Of a stretch of DNA of 64,000 nucleotides, positions 1 through 14,100 are shown one piece after another (position 1 is the first letter of the stretch; each line of letters begins with the position of its first letter). The translations under genes were made by a program, and so were the position numbers. This stretch comes from Oikopleura dioica. Taxonomy: Eukaryota; Chordata; Appendicularia; Copelata; Oikopleuridae. The notes under the pieces were generated by a model. It saw only the letters and a list, made by a program, of their open reading frames with translations. It had not been told where the DNA came from and did not search any database. The stretch spans positions 10,297,001 through 10,361,000 of the forward strand of contig OU015567.1 of NCBI GenBank assembly GCA_907165135.1, written 5' to 3'.

Positions 1-1303
1 GCCTGTCCCTGGCTGACACCGGAGAATCTAAGAAGCTTGTCCTCGCCGATCATGACTTCTTCAATAAGGTCACACTTTCCGATTTTGACGTTTTCAGCAT
101 TATCAAAGGTGGAGACAATTTCACCGCCAAGGACGAGAGCGAGTCGTTCAATGCCTTCAAAGTCGGCGTGTTCAATCGCCATGACTTTGTTGTCCGCAAA
201 GAGCTGCTCGGGGTAGTTGTAGATAAGCTGTCTGAAAGTTACTTTGAGCTTTGGAAACGGGATATTGGATTACCTGTTGATGAAAACATTCATGTCGTAT
301 TTACAGATTTTCTCGACCTTCTCTTTCATCTTTTCTTTTTCAGCAGCTTCGATCTCAGCAAGTGACTTGATATCATTAGTTCGAACACGGGAGCCAAAGA
401 CCTTGATCTTGTCAGTGTCCATAGCAGTGTTGGCGAGGAGGACTCGTGCGTTTTCAACCCGTCGGGGCTGATTCTGTCCAGGGGTCTTGTCCAAAAGGAA
501 ACCTTCGTCGAGGAAGGATGACTCGAGCGAAGCACCGAGCTTCTTGATGATTTGGATGGACTCAAGAGTAGACTTGGGATCGTCTAAAAGAATGATAAAA
601 ATCTAGACTTTTTTACGATAAGAAATTACCTCTAATCTTGAGAATGGCATCGACGCAAATTTTTGCGAAGAAGTCCTTGTGTTGAGTGAGCAACTTAGAG
701 CTCAGCGTAGTTCGGGCGATGTTAAAGAGATCTTCCTTGAACTGTTCGGGATCGGCTTGATTGTCAACAGCGGATTCATTCAGAGCTTCACGGGCAACAG
801 CTACGGCCTTTTTCCAGCCTCGGATGATTGTGTGAGGGTGGATCTTGAGTTCGACGAGTCTTTCAGCTTCTCGGAGGAGCTCGGAAGCGAACACAGTGAC
901 AGAAGTGGTTCCATCGCCGACTTCATCGTCCTGGACCTTGGACAGCTCGCAAAGAATCTTGGCGGCGGGGTTGTCGACTCCGCATGATCGGAGAATGGTG
1001 GCACCGTCATTGGTAACCTGGACACTAGAGGAGAAATTGGTTAGGTATGAATGAAATTCGTCTCTTACCTTGGCTCGCCATTTCCGTACTGGCCGGTTGG
1101 AGAATAGAGGATCTTATCCATTCCCCGGGGGCCGAGAGTAGACTTGACCAAGTCGCCGATAGCGATGGCACCTAAATTTTCCCATAAACCCTAGTTTTTT
1201 ATTCGCAAATCTTACCGACGAAGGAGCTCAATCGGGCGGTTTCGGCCTTTTCTTCTTCAGCGCCGTTTTGAAGGACTTGAATGGGGTTCATTGCCATCGC
1301 CAT
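1..1303 (-). CDS. CCT2: T-complex protein 1 subunit beta (CCT2), 5' part; gene runs off the window
   Basis: Subunit of the cytosolic CCT/TRiC chaperonin that folds actin and tubulin with ATP. The frame starts at the ATG at 1303 ([18 protein letters not shown]) and shows family signatures: [26 protein letters not shown] and the nucleotide-binding [10 protein letters not shown], then [10 protein letters not shown] and the apical domain ([26 protein letters not shown]). Five exons are visible (1216-1303, 1069-1171, 630-1024, 274-583, 1-231), separated by introns of 42-46 nt with GT-AG ends. About the first 330 residues are present; the C-terminal third lies left of the window. Assignment to the beta subunit rather than another CCT rests on long near-identical stretches to animal CCT2 known to me; I have high confidence. 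Confidence 0.95.
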
Positions 1304-2123
1304 TTTCGCAAAACTTTAATCTGACCTCCTTCTGAAAAAATCTGTTAAAAGCAAAATAGCTTCTAGAAAAAATGCACAAAAACAGCGAAGAATGGATCAT
1401 TGACTCTCTTGTTGCTGAAAATTCTTATAAGCTGATTAGTTACATCAGAGGTCATCATTGAAAGAAAATGAGAATGAACACAATGAACTTAAAGGAAACA
1501 GATGTAATGAAGAAAATTCAAAAGCAGTGAAGAGAAACAGAATCTTTTGAATTCCGATAAAAGAAATTAGACACAGAAGCGGTCAATTTCTACATAATTT
1601 AGATTTTGCATGTACAGATTCTTGAAAAGCCCAATTTATCTGACTAGCTATTTAGTTTTCGATGAGTTATAGACTATAACTTATAGTTCTTAGATAGCGA
1701 GTCCAGTCAGATTGAAACGGCTTTGGTGATTAGAGATCGTGATTAGCGGAAGAAAAAGCGTTATTACAGGTAATGCTGAAGGAGATATTGAGTTGGACAT
1801 AAATAAATGATTGGTTTGAATCATTTTAATCAGCCATATTCGGCATAAATGAATTAAGTGAAGCGTGCGAGTTTGTGTTGCCTGGGTCGAAATAAATGGA
1901 CTTTTAGCCCATTTTAACTGAAAGTGATTAACTGAATACAAGTTTAGGTTTGAATGCTTAGAATTTTGAAAGTCAGAAGTTAGGAAAAAATGTTGGAAGA
2001 TCAGTCAGAACGGAAAATAGAGGGAATACATAAGTATATGGTAGAATTAGAACATACAAAGTATTATAACAAAAAGAAAATTGACTATTAAAAAATCAAG
2101 GAAGAGACTCGAAGCTAATAAGT
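1304..2123. other. Intergenic, no gene seen
   Basis: This gap of 820 bp lies between the MAPK stop and the CCT2 start. It is AT-rich, and the only open frame (minus, 1690-1941) lacks domain character. It should contain the MAPK 3' UTR and the CCT2 promoter. Confidence 0.6.
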
Positions 2124-3522
<1,399 letters not shown>

Positions 3523-3681
3523 GTCTAAAAGTAATCGGGCTCTTGTCAGTGATAGTGGACATATTAAGAGTTTATAGAAGCACATGATAAGTTTTTAGCT
3601 TTCAGCAGATACAAACTCACACAAGTGTACAAAAACTGTGAAGGCTCGTTCATTTTAATAAAAATAGTATGAAAATGCAAG

Positions 3682-6600
3682 TCATTGCATTTCATTCCAC
3701 CTATTCATCGTCATTTTCTGAATCTTTTTCTTGTAATCTTGTCCATAGCGAGGCATTCTAGTTGCAACTTCGGCAGCACCTAATCCAGCGTTCTTATTTT
3801 CTCGTACTTCCTCGGCAGAAATAGGGTTGACAATGCCCTGTTGATTCTTTCCAAGACCAGTTCCAGTTTGCCATCCCATCTTTTGCAGTAGCTTGGAGCC
3901 TTTATTATCTGCGCCGATGCCGTGAACAGTTGGTTGTTCTGTCGGTTGGTCTTCTTCATCCCTCCTTAGCTCATACCCAGATAGCTCTAAGTAAAATTAG
4001 ATACAATTAAAATATGCTTTTTACGTTTGTTTCCGAATTTATTCCTCCTTTCACTGGCCCTATCTCTATAACTTCCAACAGAATGCCCCATCGCCATCAC
4101 AGCTTTGTACGCCTCTGTTTCCTCTTCTTCTTCTTCCTCTTCGTCTTGTAGCGGCGCTAATTTCTCTAAGTTTTCTTTGTGCATTTTTGATTTTTTGATA
4201 TGCTTCTCGAGCTGGTCGACTTTTGCAAAAGCTCTTCTACAGAGGAGACATTGATTTTCGGCCCAGTTGATATGCTCTTCTTGTCCTACAGTTCCTCTTT
4301 TCTCATGTTCTGTTGGCATTGCTGGTCCAGCTGTCGGACCAACTGGAGCTGGAGGTGGGGGCGCTGGAGCATCTTCAAACATGTCATCCATCTTCGGCTG
4401 CTTCGGCCTATCCTCTTCCTCCATATCAACAGCTTCATGCGACGTGCGCGATTTAGGTCCTCTATTAATCATTGGCGATGCATTGAAACTGACTCCGAAA
4501 CCCGCTGCGCTGAATTTGTTCGCATGCGCCTCTTTTTTGTTGCGCCTGATGGCATCCGCTTCCGCCTGGCTCATTGGTTTCGCCTTCGATTTCTTTTGTT
4601 GGCGCATCCAGGATTCCATCTGCTTTTGAACATCAGTCGCCTGTGACAATTTTTTCTTCTCTTTTTTCGAAAACGTTCCCGTTGTTGCTGTTTCAAAGGC
4701 TATGAAAATAGTTTCGGTTTTCCGAAAATCAGAGTATTTAAGCTTTCGGTTGTATCAGGGGTCTGGATTCGCCTAGCGAATTCGCTCATGAGCGAAGCGA
4801 AGCAGAGCGAAGCGAATTGGCTTCGCTTCGCTTTCGCTTTTGGTAATTTCAGTTCGCTTCGCTTCGCTTTCGCTTTTTACCAAAAATTTTCGCGAAAAAT
4901 TGCGCTCAACATAAATCGTTCTTAGAGTTGAATATTTTGTTTTTTTATTAGCTTTTGCGAAAGAAAAATTTTGCGAAAAATTTTGCTTATTGAACTAAGC
5001 TTGCACTTATAAGATTGCCAGAGATATCCGATTGCCAAACTCGGGGAAACGGCGACTTGGGCAGAGAGCGACGTAAATTAATTTATATTGATTAGTCATA
5101 AAAGTTTAATAATTGTCACACAGTCAATCCTGGCTTTACCAACTTTAATCCCGGCTTCAACAACCTCGATTCTGGCTTTTCAGACGTCATTTCTGGCCTC
5201 TCATACCGTCAGTCCCGGCTTCTCTGAAGTGTTCTAGTTTAGCTACAGTCCCTGAACTGTCAATCATAGAACCTATATTTAGCCCTCTCAAAGCCCCTTT
5301 ACCCGGAGTCAGTTGTTATTCCCGCTGACTCCCACTAACACCGTCAGCTGTACACAATTACTCCTCTCCGTTTTCTATTCTCAATAAACCAGTCAATATC
5401 TCCACGAGCTAGCGGCCGTTCGTGTTTGACTCCACGAGATTTAGTCCCAGTTCTCAGAACAATTCATCTCAGTTGTCAATCATGGTTTCTCTAAAATTGG
5501 ATTGACGTTGGAAAAGCCTAGGTTGAAATTGATGAAGCCGGGATGATTTCAAAAAACTTTTTGTTGGGCCGGAAATCGTAAAAAATCTGTAAGTGCAGTT
5601 TTCTTTAGCTCATCAAGACGAGTTGAATGATGGGTCTAACTGCTGATAACTCTAAGGATTTACCGGTTTACCGGCTGGTTACCGGAAATTACGTTGTCAC
5701 CCGCCGTTTTTGTTCTAGAAAGGGTAAACAGATGATCGACACAGGAAATTGTTCCTTATAGTCAGTTCTACTCTAGGCTCAAAAATGAGGCTCGTATCAA
5801 TACTCTGAAGAGAATTATCAGTAAAATACTAATTTTGGCAGAAATGGGACTTAAAATCAGGAACGTGCAGCAACAACAATATGTATGTAAAATTCACTGT
5901 TTTTACTGATAACTCTCTTCAGAGTATTGATACGAGCCTCATTTTTGAGCCTAGAGTATAACTGACTATAAGGAACAATTTCCTGTGTCGATCATCTGTT
6001 TACCCTTTCTAGAACAAAAACGGCGGGTGACAACGTAATTTCCGGTAACCAGCCGGTAAACCGGTAAATCCTTAGAGTTATCAGCAGTTAGACCCATCAT
6101 TCAACTCGTCTTGATGAGCTAAAGAAAACTGCACTTACAGATTTTTTACGATTTCCGGCCCAACAAAAAGTTTTTTGAAATCATCCCGGGATGGACGTTC
6201 GAGAAGTCGGGATGAACGTCCAATAACCCGGGATCGGCATTGCCAATGCCGCACTGGTAAAGCCATGATTGAAGTCGGTGAAGCCAGGATTGACGATAAA
6301 GAAACCGGAATTGAGGAAAGATAAGCCAAGATTGACATAATATCAATGATATTGGAGAAGACTTGATTGAAGTTGGTGAAGCCAATGTTTAGTGATCAAT
6401 GATCATTGATCAATCAATAAACGTTTATTCACATGGCAGTTTGCCCAAGATTTCGGTTTCCCAAGTTGGGTAAACGGCGATTTGGGCAAATGGAGATTAC
6501 TCGAGCCTCACATCCTCTTTAGCTGAGTTAGATCAGAAAATTCACAATTTCGCTCTTTCCGGAGAGGGAGTCCGAAATTCGGACTCCGAATGCCCGAAAA

Positions 6601-9600
6601 ACAAATAAAATTGAAACCGAACTTAAAATGGACACTTTTCAAAGGTCAAATATTTTCGGAAAATTTTCGCTTTTTTTCGCTTTTTAGAATAACTTTTCGC
6701 TTCGCTTCGCTTTCGCTTTCGAAATTTTGATTCGCTTCGCTTCGCTTTCGCTTTAAATTTTTGAAAAATTTTCGCTTTCGCTTCGCTTTCGCTTTTCATT
6801 TTTGGCCAAAATCCAGACCCCTGGTTGTATAAGAAAAACAGGTTTTTTTATTCTGCTGCAAAATGGTGGAGCACTTTTATTATAATTTTATTATTTATTA
6901 TTAATTTTAATTATTGATGCGATCAAGCCGTTCCTGGTTGATCCAAGCTCGTATCAATACTGATATGATCTACTGGAACAAATGTATCTTGTGTCGGATC
7001 CCAATTGAGATACTGTTGAGTATATTGGTTGTAAAATTGCATCTTCTTGACGCACCACATAAGCCCCGTTCTAGGATCGTAGTACATCTGGTGATTAGCC
7101 ATCCATTGAAACATCGAAAAATCTGGGTTTTGGTACTTTCTATATCGACCAGAAGGATCTCTTTGTGGCGGGATTTGATCTGGGGGGATCGGAGGGATCA
7201 TGCCAAGGGGCGGAGCTTTGAGACCTATTTCAGCAGGGAGCTTCGGATATAAATGAGGGGTTTGATGAGGAGCGATTCCTTGCTGATTTGCTGTCTGTTT
7301 GAGCAGAGCCGCCGCACCTCCAACTAGCTAGAAATAATAGATTAATATCAAATGTATTCAGTTCCGCTCTACCTGATTCGGATCATTCCAAGAGGTCTTA
7401 ATTGCCGTCGCCGCTGCGATAGCATCGTTCGCCGCTTGTTGCTTGAGATCTTGGGTCTTTCCGGGAAGGCCATTGGCATAGTCGAGGATGACTACTCTGT
7501 CGTCGATTTTGAATTTAGGCGTAGCATTTTGCAAATACTCTAGCACTTGTTTACAGTCATCAACTGAGCCCCAGGAAATAAATGAAAATCCTCGAGAGTT
7601 CCCCGTCTATAATAATTCATTTCATTGATCATGGATACGAAATCGATAAAATTTGCGCACACTTGCCCCGTAAATATTTTATCCGTGGAAAAGTACTCAC
7701 GAATTTGTCCTTTGCCAGGCGAATATCGAGTATCGGCTTTTTGGTAATGTACTGAAAGGCGGCGCGAATCGATTCTTCTGTTGATTCCAAGTCCAGGTTT
7801 CGGACGATCATCGTATCGGTCGGTTCTGTTGGAAAGTTTTTGTTGTGGTTGTGATTTCCATAGCTGTGTCCAGAGTGGTAATTTGGTTCTTAAGATTATT
7901 TATATTTGATTGAATTATTGCCCAATGTTTAAACCTTGAGGAGCTTTGATATTAGACGTATCTGCATATTCGACGTAGACGGATTGGTCGCCAACCATAA
8001 GATGACCCTGAAAAGGTTATATTAGTGAGTCATGGAACTTGTGCGATTTCTCGCGCAACGATTGTGTATTGTTTATCTGATTCTCGGCTGATTTCACCTT
8101 GCACTCGTCGACGAGGTACGTGGCATCGCTCACACGTCCCAGTTCAATATAACCCAAGCCACTCCAGTCACCTGTAATCAAATAATACAGTGACTGTCAA
8201 ACACATTTAAATTAAATTCTACGGACGAAAATCTTTCAGAGTTCACATTTAAAATGCGGTCTCAATATTTACCGTTTGAAGCTGCGCAGTTAGCTTACCT
8301 ACTCGTTTTTTATAAAGCTCTCAGATATTCTATGATTCATTTAACGCTCGTACCTGACATTTGACAGCTTCGAACCCCTATGTCCATCGCTTCTATAGCA
8401 CCTCGTATCTAGATTATTTATTAATTGCGAGTTTCTGCTCGAATTTATTTGGTCTTGCTTTGAGAATATCCAAGTAAATAAAGTTTTTTTCCGCTCGAGA
8501 ATTTCTCGTCAAAACATCACTAAGTTTCGCGTGAAAAAGTAAAAGTAATGAAAACTTACTCTGTCTGCTGTAAGCCATTCTGGAACATTGGAAACTTTCA
8601 AAGTAGCAGAAGGCGCGTGATAGCCATACGAGTCGTCATATTGCTGCTCGGGCCATTTACTTTGCTGGCCCCCGTATGAAGTACCGTAGTTGGCTTCTTG
8701 GCCGCCTCGCTGGTAACTGCTGTACGCGCGGCTGTTGTAAGAGTCCTGCTCTTGGCTGTAGCTGTCGTGTCGGTTTCTGTGGCCGCCTCCTCGGTGAGTA
8801 TCTCGTCGCGGGCTGCGGCTACGGTCGCGGCGCTAAAGGAACAATTAACTACACGCTGTCAGTATCAGAAAAGGTTACTGATAAAATCAATCACTTTTGT
8901 AGGGCGACTTGATTAAGATTTTTGATTTATAACTACTTATTATACGAGAGGTATATAAAATGCGGAATTGGAAAGCAAAAATGGAAGCTCGAGACATAGA
9001 CACAGAATTTTGTTTTTATAAATTCCTAAGAGTTCTTTTATATGGCTCATTTCTCCCTAACAGGGGGACATTTAGATCTAGGGTGAGGGTGTCTTTAAAA
9101 TAGCTTGATAATCAATAAAAAATTATTTTAGGCCACCGAATTCAGCTACACGCAGTTTTCATATACGCCAAAATAGCCTTAGATACGGCTCTAGGAGGAA
9201 ACTACAGGTATCAATAATGTATTTAAACCACAAAAGGGTTCAAAATCGCTTTAGAGAAGCAAATCTGTCGATGAAGATAAAGCTCATCAGCGAAGAAAAG
9301 CGTTCAAAAAGGCTGTCACTTTACCAGAAGGACCACAGATATTTATAGGAAAAAGTCATCACGGCCAAAAGAGACCTTTGCATTGATGATTCAAGACTTT
9401 TTGCATAAATTGACTTGAAAGAGGAATCATCGAAAAAAGATCTACAAGAACTCAAAATTCAAACGTAAATCTCTCTTATCGTAACTAAAAAATAATCATG
9501 AAACGTAGCTCATTGATGAGTAAAGCTCAGGATACGAAGGTGATCTCGCAGAAGCTACGCACACACCCAAAACTACTGGCCTACGTCCATAATAAATTAT

Positions 9601-10293
9601 GCTATAATTATTTTATACTCGAGTCGACAATATAGAATATCTTCATTCACTTTATCTGTTTTTTTATAATTCATGAGCTTTAATACTGCGAGATATTTCC
9701 AATAAAAACATATTTCTTACCTCGTTATGTTTATTCACATTTCCCCAGCTTCCACCCTGAATAACTCGTTGCTTCATCAGTTATTTTGGCAACAGTTTAT
9801 TAAGTCTTCTATCAAAAACTGCTAGAAAGGATATTATTACCGATGGCCAGCGATCATCACGACCGGAGTGTCTTCCTTCGCGTGAATGACTGGAATCATC
9901 GTCATATCTGTCATGCTTCCACTTTCCTCCTCCTTTTAGAACTATTTATATTTTAACAGCCATGGTATATAAACCTCCTCGATCACCAGCCCGGTAATCG
10001 CGCTCGTCGCGTTGATATCGCCCGGAGTCGCCTCCTCTAGAGTTGTAATCCCTGCCGCCACGATGGTGATCGCCACGGTTGTAGTCATCCTCCTCATCGC
10101 CTCTACGGGGCCACTTGTCCTCTTGCTTGGAACTGCGATACTAAATCGATCCTTATTACACTTTTCCGTTTCGTTTTCCTCAGGTGCTGCTCCTGAGCTC
10201 CTGCCCATGTACCGAGTCATTCCTAGAATGGCCGCCTCGTCCACTGGATTCGCCAGCAGATTCCCAGTCACTCTTGCCGCCTCGCCAGGACAT
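3682..10293 (-). CDS. RBM5/RBM10-type RNA-binding splicing regulator
   Basis: Thirteen exons sum to 873 codons without a frame break. Order: Arg/Ser/Gly/Tyr-rich N-terminus (about residues 1-200), a first RRM (from [11 protein letters not shown], through [13 protein letters not shown], to VYVEYADTS), a second RRM ([16 protein letters not shown] ... [10 protein letters not shown]), an OCRE tyrosine repeat (YYDPRTGL ... [13 protein letters not shown]), a C2H2 finger ([20 protein letters not shown]), the family signature [13 protein letters not shown], and a C-terminal G-patch ([19 protein letters not shown]). Members act at the spliceosome on exon choice. The RanBP2 zinc finger normally between the two RRMs is absent. 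Introns are mostly 40-70 nt, but one is about 890 nt (8833-9720) and another 2,261 nt (4700-6960), the latter filled by a hAT-like element. The joined phase (ATC A | CC TTT) supports reading both halves as one gene. Confidence 0.88.
4756..6823. mobile_element. Non-autonomous hAT-like DNA transposon inside an RBM5 intron
   Basis: The ends are inverted: CAGGGGTCTGGATT at 4756 and AATCCAGACCCCTG ending at 6823. The flanks are the direct repeat GGTTGTAT (4748-4755 and 6823-6830), an 8-bp duplication that shares one G with the right end. CAGGG termini and 8-bp duplications are the hAT signature. Inside are clusters of TTCGCTTCGCTTTCGC-type repeats near both ends, a direct repeat (GGGTAAACGGCGATTTGGGCA-like) at about 5040 and 6470, degenerate AAGCCGGGATTGA-like units in inverted orientation, and a central hairpin. 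No transposase frame is present. Confidence 0.85.
5538..6189. repeat. Near-perfect inverted repeat, two 289-bp arms with a 74-bp loop
   Basis: Arms 5538-5826 and 5901-6189 are reverse complements with no indels (paired coordinates always sum to 11727) and only a couple of mismatches seen by eye, e.g. AGAATTATC versus AGAGTTATC and one base in GTCAGTT(C/A)TACTC. It lies in the centre of the hAT-like element and, being intronic, would be transcribed into a long RNA hairpin. Confidence 0.92.
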
Positions 10294-11131
10294 GGTTCGT
10301 TGCCGATTTCAATGATTCACTTTTTATAATTCTAATAAAAATCAAGATTTTAATTTATCAATTAATAATTTTTAATAAGGACAGAACTTTGAACGAAGAA
10401 AGGAGAGTTTTAGCTGTGAGTTGAAGCAAGAATTAGAAAAATATATATGAATAGAAGTGATAGCCGAAGGAATCGCAACTGTAACTGTTTAACTGTAGTG
10501 AAAGTGATAAGATATCAGGCAAATGAGGCTGAGGTCGGAAACGGGTACCTTGGGTACTTTGAATCGTTTGATAAGATTGGGAAAAGCGAAAATACAGATC
10601 GATTGTTAGAGGTAAATTAAGAAATCGTAGGCAAATAAAAGCTCACAGAGAAAGAAACTGATTGCGAATAGAAGTAAAATAAAGAAAAAACATAAATAAC
10701 AAATTGCATTTAAAGCGACACTAGAGATCATCTAATTTATTTCTTGAAAAAAAACCGTTAATCTTTATTTGAGAAATTTATTCTACGTTGACCTCATTTT
10801 TCTTAATTTGCAGCTCCAAATGCTTGAATGAAAAACGTAAACAAAAAATATAAGTAAAACACCCGCTAATTTTCCATTTTCAATAACGCGTAGCAACTGT
10901 AAATATACTGTACTTGTTAAACGAGTAGAAGTATAAATAAAAATAATAAGCTGACTATAGAGAAGAAAAACGCCATTTTTATCAATTTTTGTTGAAGATG
11001 ATTTACTTTGAAACTTGAACAGGCTAGGAAAGAGAGCTGGCACAGTTTATTATGAGTAGTTATTTTAAGTCAGAAGGGACTTGAATTTGGCAACATTGAC
11101 TTTCAGAGTTACTCGACATCGGAGAAGATCG
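10294..11131. other. Intergenic, no gene seen
   Basis: AT-rich spacer between the RBM5 start and the RhoGEF stop, both genes on the minus strand. The short open frames here have no domain character. Confidence 0.55.
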
Positions 11132-14100
11132 CTAGCTTCCACTTCTCCATACAGAAATACAAATGACATCTTTATTCTCTGCGTCTCGTGGGTTTTTGTG
11201 CCCTTGGCCGATTGAAAACAGAAGGGTTGCCTGGCTATGCAGATTTTTCTTGCTAGACGATGCTGTTGCGTGGTCAAGGCCAGAATCAGAGGAGCTCAAG
11301 ATTGAGGGGACTATTGAGTGGAGAGCAGCAACACGTCCAAGGTGACCGATGGCGGAAGCATGGGCGGGACCGACAATTGAGGGATTTGAAACTGCGAGTT
11401 TTGGAAGAGGGAGGACAATCACGATACCACTCGTTGTCCCGGCAACAAGGAAGTTTGCCATGGTTGTCAGATGGGAGACGCCAAACGAATGGCTCGCTTT
11501 GACAGTAAATGCACTAAAATATTACGTTACCCGCTGTACTCTATCACTTAACTACCTGTGGGAGAGATCAAAAGTCTGTAGAAGCTGCTTCGTATGCGCG
11601 TGGTAAAGGTAAAGAATCGGAAGATCTCCACGAGCAACCCAAACTCCAGTGCCTTTGCTAATCGATGCTGAGAGAGGAACAGAGCCGAGTTCCCGGCATG
11701 CAAACTCGTCCACAATATGCCCGCTAAAACCAAGTTAAAAGGTTGTTTCTTAGTTCGATCTCACTTTTTGATAGCCTTGACTTTTCCCGATCTCCATGCC
11801 CAGGTTTCCTCTTTTGAAGCAATAGGAATCAGACGCACTGGTGAGCCTGCATCCAAAACAAGATTTTCTAGCACAAGTGTTAAATCTCTCTGCTCTTCGT
11901 GATTGATGACAGCGAATGCCACAACTCCAGATTTCGTTGTTATCAAGAAACCGTTTTCACCATGAATTGTTGCTTGAACAACCTGGTCATCAGTTAGCTC
12001 TTTTGTCAACCCGAATCGTCTGAATGGAGGACAATCTTGCAAGGCCATTACGTCACCGTCCATCAAAAAGACCCAAACAGCATTGTACGCGTGCATTATC
12101 GATGAGATTGATGTCTTCGCCTGTATTGAGTGTATAAATGGGTCGAATCCGCGACCACGGAGGCGGTTCTGCTCGCTGACAATATCGTCTTCTTTTTGGA
12201 TGTGGGATATCTCGACAAAATCGTCATTAGCTTGCCAGACGTAAATACTTCCGTCGAATTCGGGAGAAGCGTAAGAACAAAATTGAGAATACTCGAGATC
12301 GCAGTTGGTCTGTTCGTTTCGAGGCCACACAGAACCAATGTAGACCGGCATAACTCGGTCAGCCCCTAAAATTTGATTGATTAGACCTTGAGGTTCTGGT
12401 AAAATTACATACCTGTCGTTGTTGAATCATCCTGCGGCGTCCTCCATGGAGTAAACGGCATTATCCTATCGTTAACGAGTCGTATTCTGACTGCCCTGAT
12501 AGCATCCATCCACTCTCTCGCATTTATTCCACTGCTGAACCGGACGTATTTCTTCATCCAGGGATCGTTCCGTATTCCCTCATTCTTCTGAATTGTGATT
12601 GTCGTCTGCACAGAAGAACCCACCAAATTCATGGATCTGTTCACCTTTTCTTTGAGAGAATCAAGCTCCTGAGTAAGCGTCTTTGTTTCCAAATTAGAAG
12701 ATAACTTCCCGACAAGTGACTCGATTTGAGATAAAGTCTCGAGATCAGATTGGATGCCGTCCCGGCTGCCGAGCTTTTTAGAAAGGTTTTCTTCGGAGAA
12801 GTCGCTGAGTCGAATGTCTTTCACATCACACCGCCATTTTAGTTTGCATCCTTCGATTTCAGAATCTTTTGATCCTTTATTGTTGGACTGCTTCTTTGGA
12901 TTGAGGAGAAACAAAAGCTTTCCCTTGTCAGTAAGAATGAGAATTCCATCGCGCAAGTCAACAACATCGCCATCTTTGTTACTCAGCTCCAAGACTTCCG
13001 TTGCTGGGCCGCATTTAATTACCCGTCCATTGTCTCCTTCCTGCCATTCGGTTTTGGACAGCTTCGCTAGCTTGTAGAAAAGCTGCCGTTGCTCCTGAAT
13101 TTCGCGTCGATAGTCAAGCTGCTCTGTAAGTTTATCCAGAGATGTGAGTGCTCCTTCTAGAGCGACTCTGTCAGGATGTTCAAAAGGAGTTGACTGGAGC
13201 AAATCTTGCAGGATGAGGAGAAATTGTGGAAAGCGTTGAACTGGCTTTAGCATCAGGCCAAAAAGGTTCAGATTGTCACCTACAGTGATTATTTGAAGGT
13301 AACGTTGACTTTAAAATACTACCTTGTGTTTCTTGTTGTTTGGTACAGAAATCAAAGAATGTTCTTCGCGCACAGAGCTTCTGCACAAGCTTCAATGTTT
13401 CAGGCAAGGCATTGATATAAGCGGAGTAGTGCTCAAGAACAGTTTGTTTGTCAAAAGTTCCAGTGAATATATCCCCAACACGCTGTGTCACATCCCAATC
13501 CATAATTGCCGAATCTAAAGGGTTAAAAATAATGAATATAATTTCAGACTTACCAAGAGCGATTTCAAAAAGTTTATGAAGGGAGTAGATAGGTGTTACT
13601 TTGCCGAAAATTCTATCCACATAACTTTTTTCGACTACTGGTTGCCGTAGTAACTGTTGGCGGTAATCGTGTTCCAGAATGCCCAAACTGTTAATATAGG
13701 CCTTTTCAGTTTGAACCAGACTTTGGAGTATGCGTCGGCGTTTGATATCATTATCTGTGGCTCCACTGGGTGGAGGCGGGAGGTGGCCCCATTCGACTTG
13801 AACCGACCGTCGGCGGTCGTGTTGTTGACCCTTAATAAATTCAGATTATTACTTCAACAAAAATTATAAACGGGTGAGTAGGATATGACCAAGAAGAAAA
13901 AATTTTGCTTGCTTAAATTGCATGAACTTTACCTGGAAATACGAGGATTCTCTGTACGCCCTTTTTTCTATTGCCGACCTTGGTCTTCTCTGAACATATC
14001 TGACCATTTCTTTCACCCTTGAAATCTTGGTGGCGTCTCTAAGCGTCGAACGAAAAGTATCTCTCAGCCTAATCAATCAATAAAGAAGGACATTAGCAAA

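Noticed and set aside
1690-1941. Minus-strand 83-codon frame downstream of MAPK
   Set aside because: Low-complexity AT-rich translation with no start context or homologue; likely 3' UTR or spacer.
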